Assembly (NCBI RefSeq): GCF_020554865.1
Contig: NZ_JAJCIC010000006.1
Coordinates: forward strand, 1 to 64,000
Direction of reading: 5' to 3'
Length of the DNA stretch: 64,000 nucleotides
Source of the DNA: Lacrimispora sp. 210928-DFI.3.58
Lineage (GTDB): Bacteria > Bacillota > Clostridia > Lachnospirales > Lachnospiraceae
A program made the translations under genes and the position numbers. Shown one piece after another: positions 8,833 to 17,207 of the stretch (its first letter is position 1; each line of letters begins with the position of its first letter). Under the pieces are notes generated by a model, which saw nothing but the letters and a program-made list of their open reading frames with translations, did not search any database and was not told the DNA's origin.

Positions 8833-9882
8833 TTATGCTTCCCGCGCCTTTGGATGTGATGCAATGAACATGGCATCCCCAAAGGAAAAGAAGCGGTATC
8901 TTTCCCTGATGGCCTCCTCATAGGCGGCCAGTATATGCTCCCTGCCTGCCAGGGCGCTCACCAGCATTACCAGGGTAGACTCCGGCAGATGGAAGTTGGT
9001 GATCAGGGCATCCAGGACCTTGAAGCGGTAGCCCGGATAGATGAAGATCTCTGTCCATCCCGTGCCTGCATGCAAGATGCCGTCCTCCGTGGAAGCGGAT
9101 TCCACGGTGCGGCAGCTGGTGGTCCCCACGCAGATCACACGGCCTCCGGCAGCCTTTGTGTCGTTGACCTTTTTTGCCTCTGACTCCTCCACCATATAAA
9201 ATTCCGAATGCATGTGATGGTCCAGCACATTTTCCACCTTGACGGGGCGGAAGGTGCCAAGGCCCACATGAAGAGTCACATGGGCGATCTTTACGCCCAT
9301 GTCCTCGATCTCCTTCAGCAGCTCCTTTGTAAAATGAAGGCCTGCTGTGGGAGCCGCCGCAGAGCCGTCATGCTTTGCATATACTGTCTGATAGCGGTTC
9401 TTGTCCTTTAACTGATGGGTGATATAGGGCGGAAGGGGCATCTGGCCCAGCTGGTCTAAGATCTCCTCAAAAATCCCCGTATAATGAAACTGTATCAAAC
9501 GGTTTCCGTCATCCACAGTTTCCACCACTGTTCCGGTGAGAAGCCCTTCGCCAAACTCGATGACAGTTCCCGGCTTTGCCTTCTTGCCAGGCTTTACAAG
9601 GGTCTCCCAGATGTCATTTTCCCTGCGCTTTAAGAGCAGGATCTCGATCTTTGCCCCTGTATCCTTCTTTACTCCGAACAATCTGGCTGGGATCACCTTT
9701 GTGTCATTGATGACAAGGCAGTCTCCCGGCCTTAGATATCTGGTAATATCCTTGAATATTCTGTGCTCCACTGCCCCTGTATCCTTATCCAGCACCAAAA
9801 GCCTGGAGGAGGAGCGGTCTTCCAGCGGATCCTGGGCGATCAGCTCCTGGGGCAGGTCAAAATAAAAATCCTTTACATCCAT
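8833..9882 (-). CDS. queA: S-adenosylmethionine:tRNA ribosyltransferase-isomerase QueA
   Basis: QueA transfers ribose from SAM to preQ1 at tRNA wobble position 34, giving epoxyqueuosine. The 349-residue length is standard. Recognisable family blocks are [12 protein letters not shown] at the start, [44 protein letters not shown] and [18 protein letters not shown] lies 12 bases before the ATG. The neighbours are the membrane-anchored hypothetical protein upstream (27-bp gap) and rluF downstream. No other queuosine genes are in the window, so this is the generic isolated placement seen in many Clostridia. Confidence 0.96.
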   Translation of the reverse strand: MDVKDFYFDLPQELIAQDPLEDRSSSRLLVLDKDTGAVEHRIFKDITRYLRPGDCLVINDTKVIPARLFGVKKDTGAKIEILLLKRRENDIWETLVKPGKKAKPGTVIEFGEGLLTGTVVETVDDGNRLIQFHYTGIFEEILDQLGQMPLPPYITHQLKDKNRYQTVYAKHDGSAAAPTAGLHFTKELLKEIEDMGVKIAHVTLHVGLGTFRPVKVENVLDHHMHSEFYMVEESEAKKVNDTKAAGGRVICVGTTSCRTVESASTEDGILHAGTGWTEIFIYPGYRFKVLDALITNFHLPESTLVMLVSALAGREHILAAYEEAIRERYRFFSFGDAMFIASHPKAREA

Positions 9883-9909
9883 TTACTAGCTATTCCTCCG
9901 CTTCAAATC

Positions 9910-10998
9910 CTATTCAATCGTCACCTGGGGATCAGCTGCCGCCTCCTGGGAGGGAGCTGCCGACGGCTCTTCCTCACTGCCATCCTGAGATACTCCCGGC
10001 CCTGCTTCCTGCGTTCCGCCTGATCCTTCTGTGCTCTCACTGCTTCCTGCCTCTGAAGCTCCTCCCGGTCCGCTGACTCCCGGGCCCACCTCTCCGGCCG
10101 GGGCCTGTCCTGTCCCCGCACCGTCATCGATCAGCTCAATCTGACTGTCCTGGCCGCTTTCTGTCTCCTCAGAATCCGAGACAACGGCCCCGTTTAAGAG
10201 CTCCTTGTATCTGCCTGCCAGCAGGCTGTCAGACTCGATCGCCTGTCTTAAGCGCTCATTGACCTGTGTTGACAGCAGGCGCACGTCCTCTGTCTGGTTC
10301 TGGGATGCCACATAATCAGCCTCATCGCCGATCACATTTTCACGGATAATGTAATTCCCGTCCTCATTTTTTACAATATAGCACCACATAAGCCCCGGAG
10401 CCAGTGTGTCCACGCGGCGGAATTTCACCTCGTATGTCACATAGGCCACATAGGAATCCGCTGTAAGACCAGGCTTTGTATAGCAGGTAATGGCCTGGTA
10501 GTCCTCGATAAACACACCCTCATTTTCCAGCTCCTTTTTGCGGGCTGCCAGGGAGCCGTCGTCCGCCTTGCCAAACAGGCGGTAGAGCGTCTCTGCATCC
10601 TGGTCCACCTTTGCCTGGAAATACTCGCTGATCAGCTGGTTTACCTGGGGAATCTCATCTTTTTTCAGCTCATACTTGGAAAAGTCTGTCTTATACTCGC
10701 TGTTGTCCGGCTCCACGCTCTCATCCCCGGACGGATCCTCCCCGCTCTGGGCCTGATCCTCTGCCCGGCTCCCTCCATCCGGCTTCTGGTCTCCGTGGAT
10801 CTCGATCTCCCCTTCTGCCGAAGAGTAGCCTGCCGGAGTACCAAACGTCTCCTCTGTCCCCGGCTTCTTATGCATCAGCACAAATACTGCTACCAGTACT
10901 GCCACAATGATAAGAGGGATTGCCGCTAATCTGATATATCTGATCCTGTCATCCACTGACAGGCTGTTCTTTCTGCTTCTCCGCCTGTTCTGTGCCAT
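9910..10998 (-). CDS. Single-pass membrane-anchored protein with low-complexity tail
   Basis: I do not recognise the function. The 362-residue protein has a basic start (NRRRSRKNS), one transmembrane segment at about residues 27-43, an acidic Ser/Glu/Asp linker, a folded middle region at about residues 105-250 with NTF2-like character (SEYFQAKVDQDAETLYRLF ... YVAYVTYEVKFRRVD), and a 90-residue tail of Gly, Ser, Glu, Gln, Pro and Ala. It probably faces outside. The RBS CAGGAGG is strong. Similar architectures are common, uncharacterised Lachnospiraceae envelope proteins. It sits between the tRNA-Arg gene and queA. Confidence 0.75.
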   Translation of the reverse strand: MAQNRRRSRKNSLSVDDRIRYIRLAAIPLIIVAVLVAVFVLMHKKPGTEETFGTPAGYSSAEGEIEIHGDQKPDGGSRAEDQAQSGEDPSGDESVEPDNSEYKTDFSKYELKKDEIPQVNQLISEYFQAKVDQDAETLYRLFGKADDGSLAARKKELENEGVFIEDYQAITCYTKPGLTADSYVAYVTYEVKFRRVDTLAPGLMWCYIVKNEDGNYIIRENVIGDEADYVASQNQTEDVRLLSTQVNERLRQAIESDSLLAGRYKELLNGAVVSDSEETESGQDSQIELIDDGAGTGQAPAGEVGPGVSGPGGASEAGSSESTEGSGGTQEAGPGVSQDGSEEEPSAAPSQEAAADPQVTIE

Positions 10999-11131
10999 AT
11001 CTGTCCTCCTGACCTTCCTGTACCATGTTACGGTTTCACTTCTTTATCTCCGCTCTATTCTAACAAAAAGCAGTTGAAATTGCAATGCTGCGCCTGTAAT
11101 AAAAAAGAATCCTGCCGGTCGGGCTTTTTGT

Positions 11132-11197
11132 ATCATAGGAGGCTCCAGAGGAGTTTCCTATGATATAAAAAGCGCAAAACCAGGGTTTCCCCTGGTT
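11132..11197 (-). terminator. tRNA terminator and a second hairpin
   Basis: Downstream of tRNA-Arg on the minus strand, AACCAGGG (11190-11197 read in reverse) pairs with CCCTGGTT across a four-base loop and leads into a GCGC-TTTTT run, a good intrinsic terminator. A second stem, ATCATAGGA/TCCTATGAT (11132-11164), follows and also ends in a short T-run. Together they separate the tRNA from the hypothetical gene starting at 10998. Confidence 0.65.
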
Positions 11198-11230
11198 CCG
11201 CAGTGTAATGCAAATATAGGTATCAAAAAA

Positions 11231-11302
11231 TGCGTCTGATAGGAATCGAACCTACGCACGCGGCTCCGGAGGCCACTGCTCTATCCACTGAGCTACAGAC
11301 GC
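11231..11302 (-). tRNA. tRNA-Arg (anticodon CCG)
   Basis: Read on the minus strand, GCGTCTG pairs with CAGACGC as the acceptor stem with discriminator A. The D arm contains GCTCAGTGGATAGAGC, the anticodon arm GTGGC-CTCCGGA-GCCGC gives anticodon CCG (reads CGG), and the T arm contains GGTTCGATTCC. The 3' CCA is not encoded; a T6 run follows at once. All stems are consistent, with G-U pairs in the anticodon and T stems. Confidence 0.96.
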
Positions 11303-11311
11303 ATCTCTAGT

Positions 11312-11340
11312 ATAATACTATATTTTCCCAAAAACTTCAA
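11312..11340 (-). promoter_or_regulatory. Promoter of tRNA-Arg
   Basis: On the minus strand TTGAAG (11335-11340), a 17-bp spacer and TATTAT (11312-11317) sit about ten bases upstream of the mature tRNA 5' end, the expected distance for a short-leader tRNA transcript. Confidence 0.7.
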
Positions 11341-11378
11341 TACCTAATTTTTTTAATCTGGCCCTTGTGAGGATTTTT

Positions 11379-11606
11379 CGTAACAGTTCAGTCGGCTGCC
11401 GGGAGGGCGGCTGGAGCGACTTTGCAGGACATTAGAAGCACTTAGGCAGCTGGTTTTTCCGTTCAGAGCAGCATCAATGATTGTTTGAGCGCAGCGAGTT
11501 ACGCCCACGCTGCTCTGGCTTTTAGGAAAAATCAGGTGGCTTAGTGCTTCTTATGTCCGAAACCGGAGCGCCAGCCGCCCTCCCGGCAGCCGACTGAACT
11601 GTTACG
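11379..11606. repeat. 228-bp giant palindrome with TAACAGTTCAG ends (copy 2)
   Basis: The outer arms (11379-11414 and 11571-11606) are perfect 36-bp inverted repeats beginning CGTAACAGTTCAG. The symmetry continues imperfectly inward through matching blocks (GAAGCACT, TTTTTCC, AGAGCAGC), so nearly the whole element can fold into one long hairpin around a short asymmetric centre near 11480-11505. ATTTTT flanks both ends directly (11373-11378 and 11607-11612), possibly a target duplication. No ORF is present. The rest of 11341-11806 shows only an isolated TTGACA at 11614 without a good -10. It shares its ends with the elements near 5.8 and 31.5 kb. Confidence 0.75.
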
Positions 11607-11806
11607 ATTTTTCTTGACAAAATCCCTGCGGTGAATTAAGCTTATCTCATCTTAATAAGATTCAATCATAACATTCTTTTCTCTATATTCCATCTTGTTT
11701 CCTTCTGCGGAATTCTTCTCAAGACTTCCCTTTTTGCATGCAGATCCAGGATGATATGTGCTGCTTTTGGCAGATCGCATAAATATTTATAAAGGAGGTA
11801 TATCTT

Positions 11807-12709
11807 TTGGTATACGAATTATTTCTCAACACGGTAAAGGAGCAGCTTGAACAGGCTCTGGGCGAAGGGTATGAGCTCTTTTTGCGGAAGGTGCCGAAGA
11901 ACAACGGAATCGTTCTGGACGGGCTCTGCATTTCAAAAAAAGGCTCCAGCGTAGCGCCTGCCATTTACCTGAACTCCTGCTACAGCCAGTATCTTTCCGG
12001 GCGGCCGGTAACGGATATTGTGGCGGAAATAGAGGCCCTTTACCGCGCCAATGAGGATCTTCCCGTATTTGACTGTTCCTCCCTCACGGATTTTGAGTCC
12101 ATGAAGCCCAGGATCATCTGCCGTCTGATCAACAGCCAGTGGAATGAACTGCTCTTAAGGGATATCCCCCACATTCCATGGCTGGATCTGGCCCTGGTGT
12201 TCCATCTGGCCCTGAAGGAGGATGAGGAAGGCCTTATGACTGCCCTTATACAGAAGGAACATCTGGACATCTGGGGCATTACCCAGAAAGAGCTTTATCA
12301 GGCTGCCATGGAAAACGGCCCCCGGAGCTTTCCTCCCATTATCACCAGCATGGACCATCTTTTGGAGGAGCTTGCCGGCAGTCCGGTCATAAGCGCCGCG
12401 CTTCCCCTCTACGTTCTTACAAATACAGGCGGTGTAGGCGGTGCCTCCTGCCTTCTCTACCCCAATGTATTAAAAAACTTCGCGGAAGGGACGGAAACAG
12501 ATCTGATCATCCTTCCGTCCAGCATCCACGAAGTACTGCTTCTTCCCTATGAAACTCCCATCTCTTTCAAAGAGCTCTCACGTCTTGTATCCTTTATCAA
12601 CCGCTCCGAGGTTCCGGAGCAGGACCGTCTCTCTGATCAGGTCTATCTCTATACCAGAAGCACGGATTCTGTGACCATTGCTCCCCAGAACAATGCCCTT
12701 GTGTGCTGA
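11807..12709 (+). CDS. DUF5688 family protein
   Basis: The protein has 300 residues from a TTG start, supported by a strong AAAGGAGG eight bases upstream; no better ATG lies nearby. It resembles the DUF5688 family, common in Lachnospiraceae and without known function: an N-terminal segment (FLNTVKEQLEQALGEGYELFLRKVPKNNG), a central WLDLALVFHLAL block and a C-terminal part with VLTNTGGVGGASCLLYPNVL and ILPSSIHEVLLLPY. I see no signal peptide, membrane segment or catalytic motif. It stands alone on the plus strand and converges on feoB with a four-base gap and no terminator between. Confidence 0.8.
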   Translation: MVYELFLNTVKEQLEQALGEGYELFLRKVPKNNGIVLDGLCISKKGSSVAPAIYLNSCYSQYLSGRPVTDIVAEIEALYRANEDLPVFDCSSLTDFESMKPRIICRLINSQWNELLLRDIPHIPWLDLALVFHLALKEDEEGLMTALIQKEHLDIWGITQKELYQAAMENGPRSFPPIITSMDHLLEELAGSPVISAALPLYVLTNTGGVGGASCLLYPNVLKNFAEGTETDLIILPSSIHEVLLLPYETPISFKELSRLVSFINRSEVPEQDRLSDQVYLYTRSTDSVTIAPQNNALVC

Positions 12710-12713
12710 CCGG

Positions 12714-14960
12714 TTATCCCAGGATCAGGCTTCCGATCTGGAATACGGCCACAGCCCCCAGCCATGCCACAGCCAGCTGGAAGAACACCATTCCCGCCGT
12801 CCATTTCCAGGACCCGGTCTCCCTTTTGATGGTTGCCACTGCTGCAATACAGGGTGAGTACAGGAGGCAGAAGATCATCAGCGCATAGGCATTGACGCCT
12901 CCAAAGCCTGCTGCTGCCAGCACATCTGACAGCTGTGCCATCCCTGAGGGGGAGTTGATGTTGTTAATGCCAAACAGAACGCTGAAGCTGGATACCACCA
13001 CTTCTTTTGCAGAAAGTCCGGAGATCAGCGCCACTGCAACCTGCCACAGGCCCAGTCCTGCAGGCGCAAGTACCGGCACCAGCATATGGCCGATCATGGA
13101 TGCAAAGCTGTCAGATACCTCATCCACAAAGCCTGATGGCCCCAGATTCATGACAAACCAGAGCACAATGGAGGCAATGAAGATCGTGGTTCCCGCCTTG
13201 CTCAGATAGTCCTTGACCTTATCCCATACATAGATCGCCACTGTCCGCTTGTTCGGCGTCTTATATTCGGGAAGCTCGATCAGGAGCGCATTCTTTGCAC
13301 TGTCATTCCTGGCGTGGATATGTATGATAAATGCCACCAGGATCGCCATGCAAAGCCCGATCAGGTACAGAGAGTAGGCTACAAAAAGCGCCTTGTCCGG
13401 GAAGAACATCTCTGCAAACAGCACATAGATGGGCAGCCTGGCCGAGCATGACATAAAGGGCGTGATGAGGATCGTCCTGCGCCTGTCCTTTACGCTTTCC
13501 AATGCCCTGGTCGCCATCACTGCGGGCACGGTGCAGCCAAAGCCCAGCAGCATCGGCAGAAAGGCCTTGCCGGAGAGCCCCACCATGCCCATGGTCTCAT
13601 TCATAACATAGGCCACTCTCGCCATGTAGCCGCTGTCCTCCAGGAAGGCCAGGGCCAAAAAGAGGATGAAAATGTTGGGCAGGAAGGTAAGGATGCCTCC
13701 CACTCCCGCGATAATGCCGTCCACGATCAGTGAGATCATCCACTGGGCTGCATGGATATTTGTCAGGAAGACCAGAACGCCCTCTGACAGCATATCAAGA
13801 GCTATCTGGAAATATTCCTTCAGGAAATCACCCACGGTAAAGGTCAGAAAGAACACAAGGGCCATGATCCCCAGAAATACAGGAATCCCCCACACGGGAT
13901 GGGTGAGGAGCCTGTCTACCTTGTCAGTGAAAGCGGCTTTTTCCTCTTTATTAACAAGGCATTCCTCGATCACTTCCTCGATATAATCATATTTTTCATT
14001 GATGATCTGCTTCTCGTAGTTTCGCGGAAGGATCTCCCCGGCATTCTCCAGCGGATGGTCGCTTACCACCACCTGGTCAAATTCAAGGAACTTGATGGCA
14101 TGCCAGCGCATGTTATCCATCTCCCCATACCGTTCGCGGAGGGCATCCTCGATCTGGCTGATCTTCTCCTCGATCTCCTCGCTGTAATGGATCACCACGC
14201 CCTGAGGGCCCTCCTCATAGTGGTGGACCACTGCATGCATCAGGACATCAAGCCCTGTGCGCTTCCTGGCTGACACAGGAACGACGGGAATATGGCCCAG
14301 CATTTCCGGAAGGCGGTGCATATCGATCTCCATGCCTCTCTCTTCCACGATATCCATCATGTTGAGAGCGAGGATAACCGGTTTTTTCAGCTCGATCAGC
14401 TGGGTGGTAAGGTAAAGATTGCGCTCCAGGGAGGAGGCATCTACTACATTTATGATGACATCGACCTCACCGTCCTCAATGCATTTTCTTGTGACCTTTT
14501 CCTCTATGGTGTAGGAGGTAAGGCTGTAGATACCCGGAAGGTCAATGACCTTAATGGGCCTTCCCTTATAGCTGGTCTCTCCTTCCACCCGTTCTACTGT
14601 CACTCCGGGCCAGTTGGCGACCTTCAGCTTTGCTCCTGTGAACGCATTAAACAATGTGGTCTTGCCGCAGTTGGGATTGCCCACAAAGCCTACGGTAATG
14701 GGGCGGTCTTCTGTCCTGTGCCCCTGCCTGTTTGGCCTCAGCGGTGCAGATATCCTGCCGGATACATTTCCATCTTTATCAGTACTGTTCAGCGTGATGC
14801 TGCCGTATATCCGGCTTCCCTCTGCGCGGGGACGGATACCTGGGGCCTCCTTCTGTCCGCCTGCAGCCTCAGGCTGCATCAGGTCTTTCCCCTCGCTTAT
14901 CCGGCTTGAGGCAGCGCCTCCCAGAGTAAGGTCATTCTCTGCTCTTAAGTCTCCGTTCAT
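12714..14960 (-). CDS. feoB: Ferrous iron transporter FeoB
   Basis: FeoB imports Fe2+ and consists of an N-terminal G protein and a membrane channel. G1 is GNPNCGKTT at residues 94-102, G3 is DLPGIY, G4 NMMD and G5 SAR; the membrane part has about 8-10 helices with two Gate-type regions (near PFMSCSARLPIYVLF and LLYSPCIAAVATIKRE). The start at 14960 overlaps the feoA stop by four bases (ATGA), indicating translational coupling. It also gives an unusual extension of about 90 residues ahead of G1, polar and probably disordered. At 748 residues the protein is longer than the roughly 660-715 common in Clostridia. Confidence 0.95.
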   Translation of the reverse strand: MNGDLRAENDLTLGGAASSRISEGKDLMQPEAAGGQKEAPGIRPRAEGSRIYGSITLNSTDKDGNVSGRISAPLRPNRQGHRTEDRPITVGFVGNPNCGKTTLFNAFTGAKLKVANWPGVTVERVEGETSYKGRPIKVIDLPGIYSLTSYTIEEKVTRKCIEDGEVDVIINVVDASSLERNLYLTTQLIELKKPVILALNMMDIVEERGMEIDMHRLPEMLGHIPVVPVSARKRTGLDVLMHAVVHHYEEGPQGVVIHYSEEIEEKISQIEDALRERYGEMDNMRWHAIKFLEFDQVVVSDHPLENAGEILPRNYEKQIINEKYDYIEEVIEECLVNKEEKAAFTDKVDRLLTHPVWGIPVFLGIMALVFFLTFTVGDFLKEYFQIALDMLSEGVLVFLTNIHAAQWMISLIVDGIIAGVGGILTFLPNIFILFLALAFLEDSGYMARVAYVMNETMGMVGLSGKAFLPMLLGFGCTVPAVMATRALESVKDRRRTILITPFMSCSARLPIYVLFAEMFFPDKALFVAYSLYLIGLCMAILVAFIIHIHARNDSAKNALLIELPEYKTPNKRTVAIYVWDKVKDYLSKAGTTIFIASIVLWFVMNLGPSGFVDEVSDSFASMIGHMLVPVLAPAGLGLWQVAVALISGLSAKEVVVSSFSVLFGINNINSPSGMAQLSDVLAAAGFGGVNAYALMIFCLLYSPCIAAVATIKRETGSWKWTAGMVFFQLAVAWLGAVAVFQIGSLILG

Positions 14961-15193
14961 GACGCCGCCTCCTCCTTCACCGTGATCCCCTCTGACAGCC
15001 TCCTTCCCAGGGCAAGCCTGGTTCCTCTTATTTTGATGATTACGCTGCCGCTGCCTTTTTTATTCAATATATTTACCGGCGTGCCCTCGTTTACCCCCAG
15101 AGCCTCCAGCCTTCTTGTAATGCTCTCGTCCACCTGTACGCCTGTCACCACGTACCGTTTTCCGACCTCGCATTCATTCAGTTGTTTTTCCAT
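14957..15193 (-). CDS. feoA: FeoA, SH3-like ferrous iron transport accessory protein
   Basis: This 78-residue cytosolic protein has the FeoA SH3-like beta-barrel pattern: GKRYVVTGVQ, RRLEALGVNEGTPVNILNKKGSGSVIIKIRGTRLALGRRLSEGI. FeoA is thought to bind FeoB and modulate transport. The RBS is ACAGGAGG and the gene has its own strong promoter. It ends four bases inside feoB. Confidence 0.93.
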   Translation of the reverse strand: MEKQLNECEVGKRYVVTGVQVDESITRRLEALGVNEGTPVNILNKKGSGSVIIKIRGTRLALGRRLSEGITVKEEAAS

Positions 15194-15232
15194 TTCTGGC
15201 TTATCCTCCTGTATGTCCTGTAGATCACATTT

Positions 15233-15261
15233 ATTGTATGCTTATTGATAAAAAATGTCAA
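15233..15261 (-). promoter_or_regulatory. Strong promoter of feoAB
   Basis: On the minus strand a consensus TTGACA (15256-15261), a 17-bp spacer and TACAAT (15233-15238) precede feoA by about 40 bp. I looked for a Fur or DtxR box here and could not find a convincing one. Confidence 0.75.
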
Positions 15262-15296
15262 CAACAGCTATGGCCGGACAAGTACAAAAGCAGAGC

Positions 15297-15342
15297 AAAA
15301 AAAACACCGGAGCGCTCAACATAACTGCAGAGCACCCCGGCA
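15297..15342 (-). terminator. Terminator of the symporter operon
   Basis: Read on the minus strand, GCCGGGGTGCTC pairs imperfectly with GAGCGCTCCGGTG and ends in a run of eight T residues (15297-15304). It closes the operon that runs from the SDR gene to the 33-residue membrane protein and isolates it from feoAB. Confidence 0.75.
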
Positions 15343-15384
15343 CTTTTTATAGAACTGAACCGTTCGTTCCTCAGACTCTTATCT

Positions 15385-15486
15385 TTAAATTCCGATATGG
15401 ATCCCCATTACCAGCCAGCACATCAAAAAACCGGCTATGGATCCAACAGCGATCAGAATTCCGAACAATGTATCATTATCCTTCAT
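15385..15486 (-). CDS. 33-residue membrane peptide downstream of the symporter
   Basis: A 34-codon frame encodes M-KDNDTLFG followed by a single hydrophobic helix (about residues 8-31), with ATAGGAGG seven bases before its ATG. It lies 11 bp after the sodium:solute symporter gene and directly before the operon terminator, so it is expressed with the symporter. Very small one-helix proteins next to SSS symporters are known as accessory subunits in some families. That role here is inference; position, RBS and hydrophobicity are what the sequence shows. Confidence 0.7.
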   Translation of the reverse strand: MKDNDTLFGILIAVGSIAGFLMCWLVMGIHIGI

Positions 15487-15497
15487 TACAATACCTC

Positions 15498-17030
15498 CTA
15501 TTTGCTCTCAACATAACCATGAACCTTTTTATACTGACGGCTCTGCATGCGCCAGAAACCTTCCTCTGCTGCCTTGGTGGGCGCTGCGCGGCTCATTCCT
15601 ACAAACAGAACGATGAAGGAAGCAGGCAGTGCAACGTAGATCTGGTGAGGCAGGATCGGATTTGTCAGAGTCAGCAGCCAGTAGCCGATATTAAGTACCA
15701 GAGAAATGATGATCGACCAATAAGCAGCCGGTTCGGATACCTTCTTGGAGATGGAGCCGATAAAGATTGCCGGCAGCCAGCATACGAAGATACCGGATGC
15801 AAATGCCCAGGAGTACAGGGTGAAGAAATCACTTGCCATATCAACCATGGAGATGAGCAGCATCAGGACACCGATCACTAACATACACCCGCGGGATACG
15901 GAGAGAACCTTCTTCTCCCTCTCCTCTGCAGGCAGGTGTGATAAGAAGAACTGTCCGTAGATATCATTTCCCAGTGCGGAGCCTGCCTGCTGCAGCAGCG
16001 TGGATGCTGTGGACAGACCTGCCGCTGAAATACCAGCCAATATAATACCGGCCAGATAAGGATTAAACCACTCCATAACCATCCACACGTATGCCTGGGA
16101 GCCCTGCATATCCGCGGGAGCTGCGATCTTGATAAAGGGAGCAGTCGCATAGACAAGCACCAGGAACAGAACTACTAAAAGCTGCGCAAAAATGAAGCTG
16201 CGGGCCACAACCTTCTCATTCTTACAGATCATGGTACGGCTGAGGCAGTGGGCTCCTGTAAGGCCTACGCTCATGGAAACCAGAACCATGAAGCCCATGA
16301 AGCCTACAAATCCGGAAGCGGACCAGAATGGCTTGCCAAACATCGGCATGTAGCCGCCTGCCTTAAATGCGCCGGGAAGGCTTGCATTGATGGCCTGTAC
16401 CAGCTCTGCCGGGGAGGCTGTGCCTGCATGTGTCAGGGCGATGGGGAAGCCCAGGATGGCGGCGCCCACAAAGAGAACCATCATCATGGTATCAGTGACA
16501 ACAACGCCCCACATACCGCCGGTTACGGAGAAGAACAATACTACGATACCGCTGATAGCGATAGCGAAATGCTTGGATACGCCCAGAGGTCCGGCAAGCG
16601 CGATGCCTGCGCCTGCGAAAATACTTACCAGATAGGTAGAGCAGGCTAAGATCATCAGGATGGATGCTGCAGTACGGATGCGGTGTGTGCCGTAGCGGAT
16701 GGAAAGGATCTCCGGGATGGACAGGGCCTTCAAACGGTAAACGCGGGGGCCCAATACAAAGATCAGAAGCGTCCAGGTAAGCAGGCAGCCATAGTTTAAG
16801 ATGCCGGGGCCCATGCCCAGATTATAGGCAGAAGCAAAGATACCTGTAAATGCCGTGGTGCTTAAATAAGATGCAACGATTGTTCCTGTAACCAGGAAGG
16901 TCGGAGCCTGACGCCCCATTACATAATAGTCCTCGGCGTTCTTCACTCTCTTAGATACCCATACGCCGACTCCCATAAACAGAAAGAATGATACTACGAT
17001 CATAATTTTTGCAATTAAAGATGTATTCAC
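15498..17030 (-). CDS. Sodium:solute symporter (SSS family)
   Basis: This 510-residue protein has about 13 predicted membrane helices and SSS family blocks: DYYVMGRQAPTFLVTGTIVASYLSTTAFTG, GPRVYRLKALSIPEILSIRYGTHRIR, SVTGGMWGVVVTDTMMM and LAGISAAGLSTASTLLQQAGSALGNDIY, the last lining the Na+ site. The start is a GTG at 17030, which overlaps the stop of an upstream 50-residue membrane protein by four bases (GTGA). The substrate is not readable; the operon suggests a sugar, sugar acid or carboxylate. Expression should follow the GntR-controlled promoter at 22.7 kb. Confidence 0.92.
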   Translation of the reverse strand: MNTSLIAKIMIVVSFFLFMGVGVWVSKRVKNAEDYYVMGRQAPTFLVTGTIVASYLSTTAFTGIFASAYNLGMGPGILNYGCLLTWTLLIFVLGPRVYRLKALSIPEILSIRYGTHRIRTAASILMILACSTYLVSIFAGAGIALAGPLGVSKHFAIAISGIVVLFFSVTGGMWGVVVTDTMMMVLFVGAAILGFPIALTHAGTASPAELVQAINASLPGAFKAGGYMPMFGKPFWSASGFVGFMGFMVLVSMSVGLTGAHCLSRTMICKNEKVVARSFIFAQLLVVLFLVLVYATAPFIKIAAPADMQGSQAYVWMVMEWFNPYLAGIILAGISAAGLSTASTLLQQAGSALGNDIYGQFFLSHLPAEEREKKVLSVSRGCMLVIGVLMLLISMVDMASDFFTLYSWAFASGIFVCWLPAIFIGSISKKVSEPAAYWSIIISLVLNIGYWLLTLTNPILPHQIYVALPASFIVLFVGMSRAAPTKAAEEGFWRMQSRQYKKVHGYVESK

Positions 17031-17179
17031 GCTTTGCCACCGCCTTTCTCCGTTTTCTCTTCCTGCTCCTCGTCCTCAAAATAACCGATTTTACAAAAAT
17101 GAATGTACAGCAGGGCGCTTACGAACGGAATACCCCATATTATAATTTGCCAGATCAAAAAGTTTGTTGCTTCCGACAT
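17027..17179 (-). CDS. 50-residue single-helix membrane protein coupled to the symporter
   Basis: A 51-codon frame starts at 17179 with GGGAGG nine bases upstream. It encodes a short polar start (MSEATN), one helix (about residues 7-27, FLIWQIIIWGIPFVSALLYI) and a charged Glu/Lys-rich cytosolic tail. Its stop overlaps the symporter GTG by four bases, so the two are translationally coupled. It is too short for most gene finders but has every sign of a real gene. I infer a stabilising or regulatory subunit of the symporter. Confidence 0.75.
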   Translation of the reverse strand: MSEATNFLIWQIIIWGIPFVSALLYIHFCKIGYFEDEEQEEKTEKGGGKA

Positions 17180-17207
17180 GGAATAACACCTCCCAAAATT
17201 TGTCTCT

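Noticed and set aside
15233-15261. Fur or DtxR box at the feoAB promoter
   Set aside because: Iron regulation is expected, but no sequence near the promoter matches either consensus well enough.
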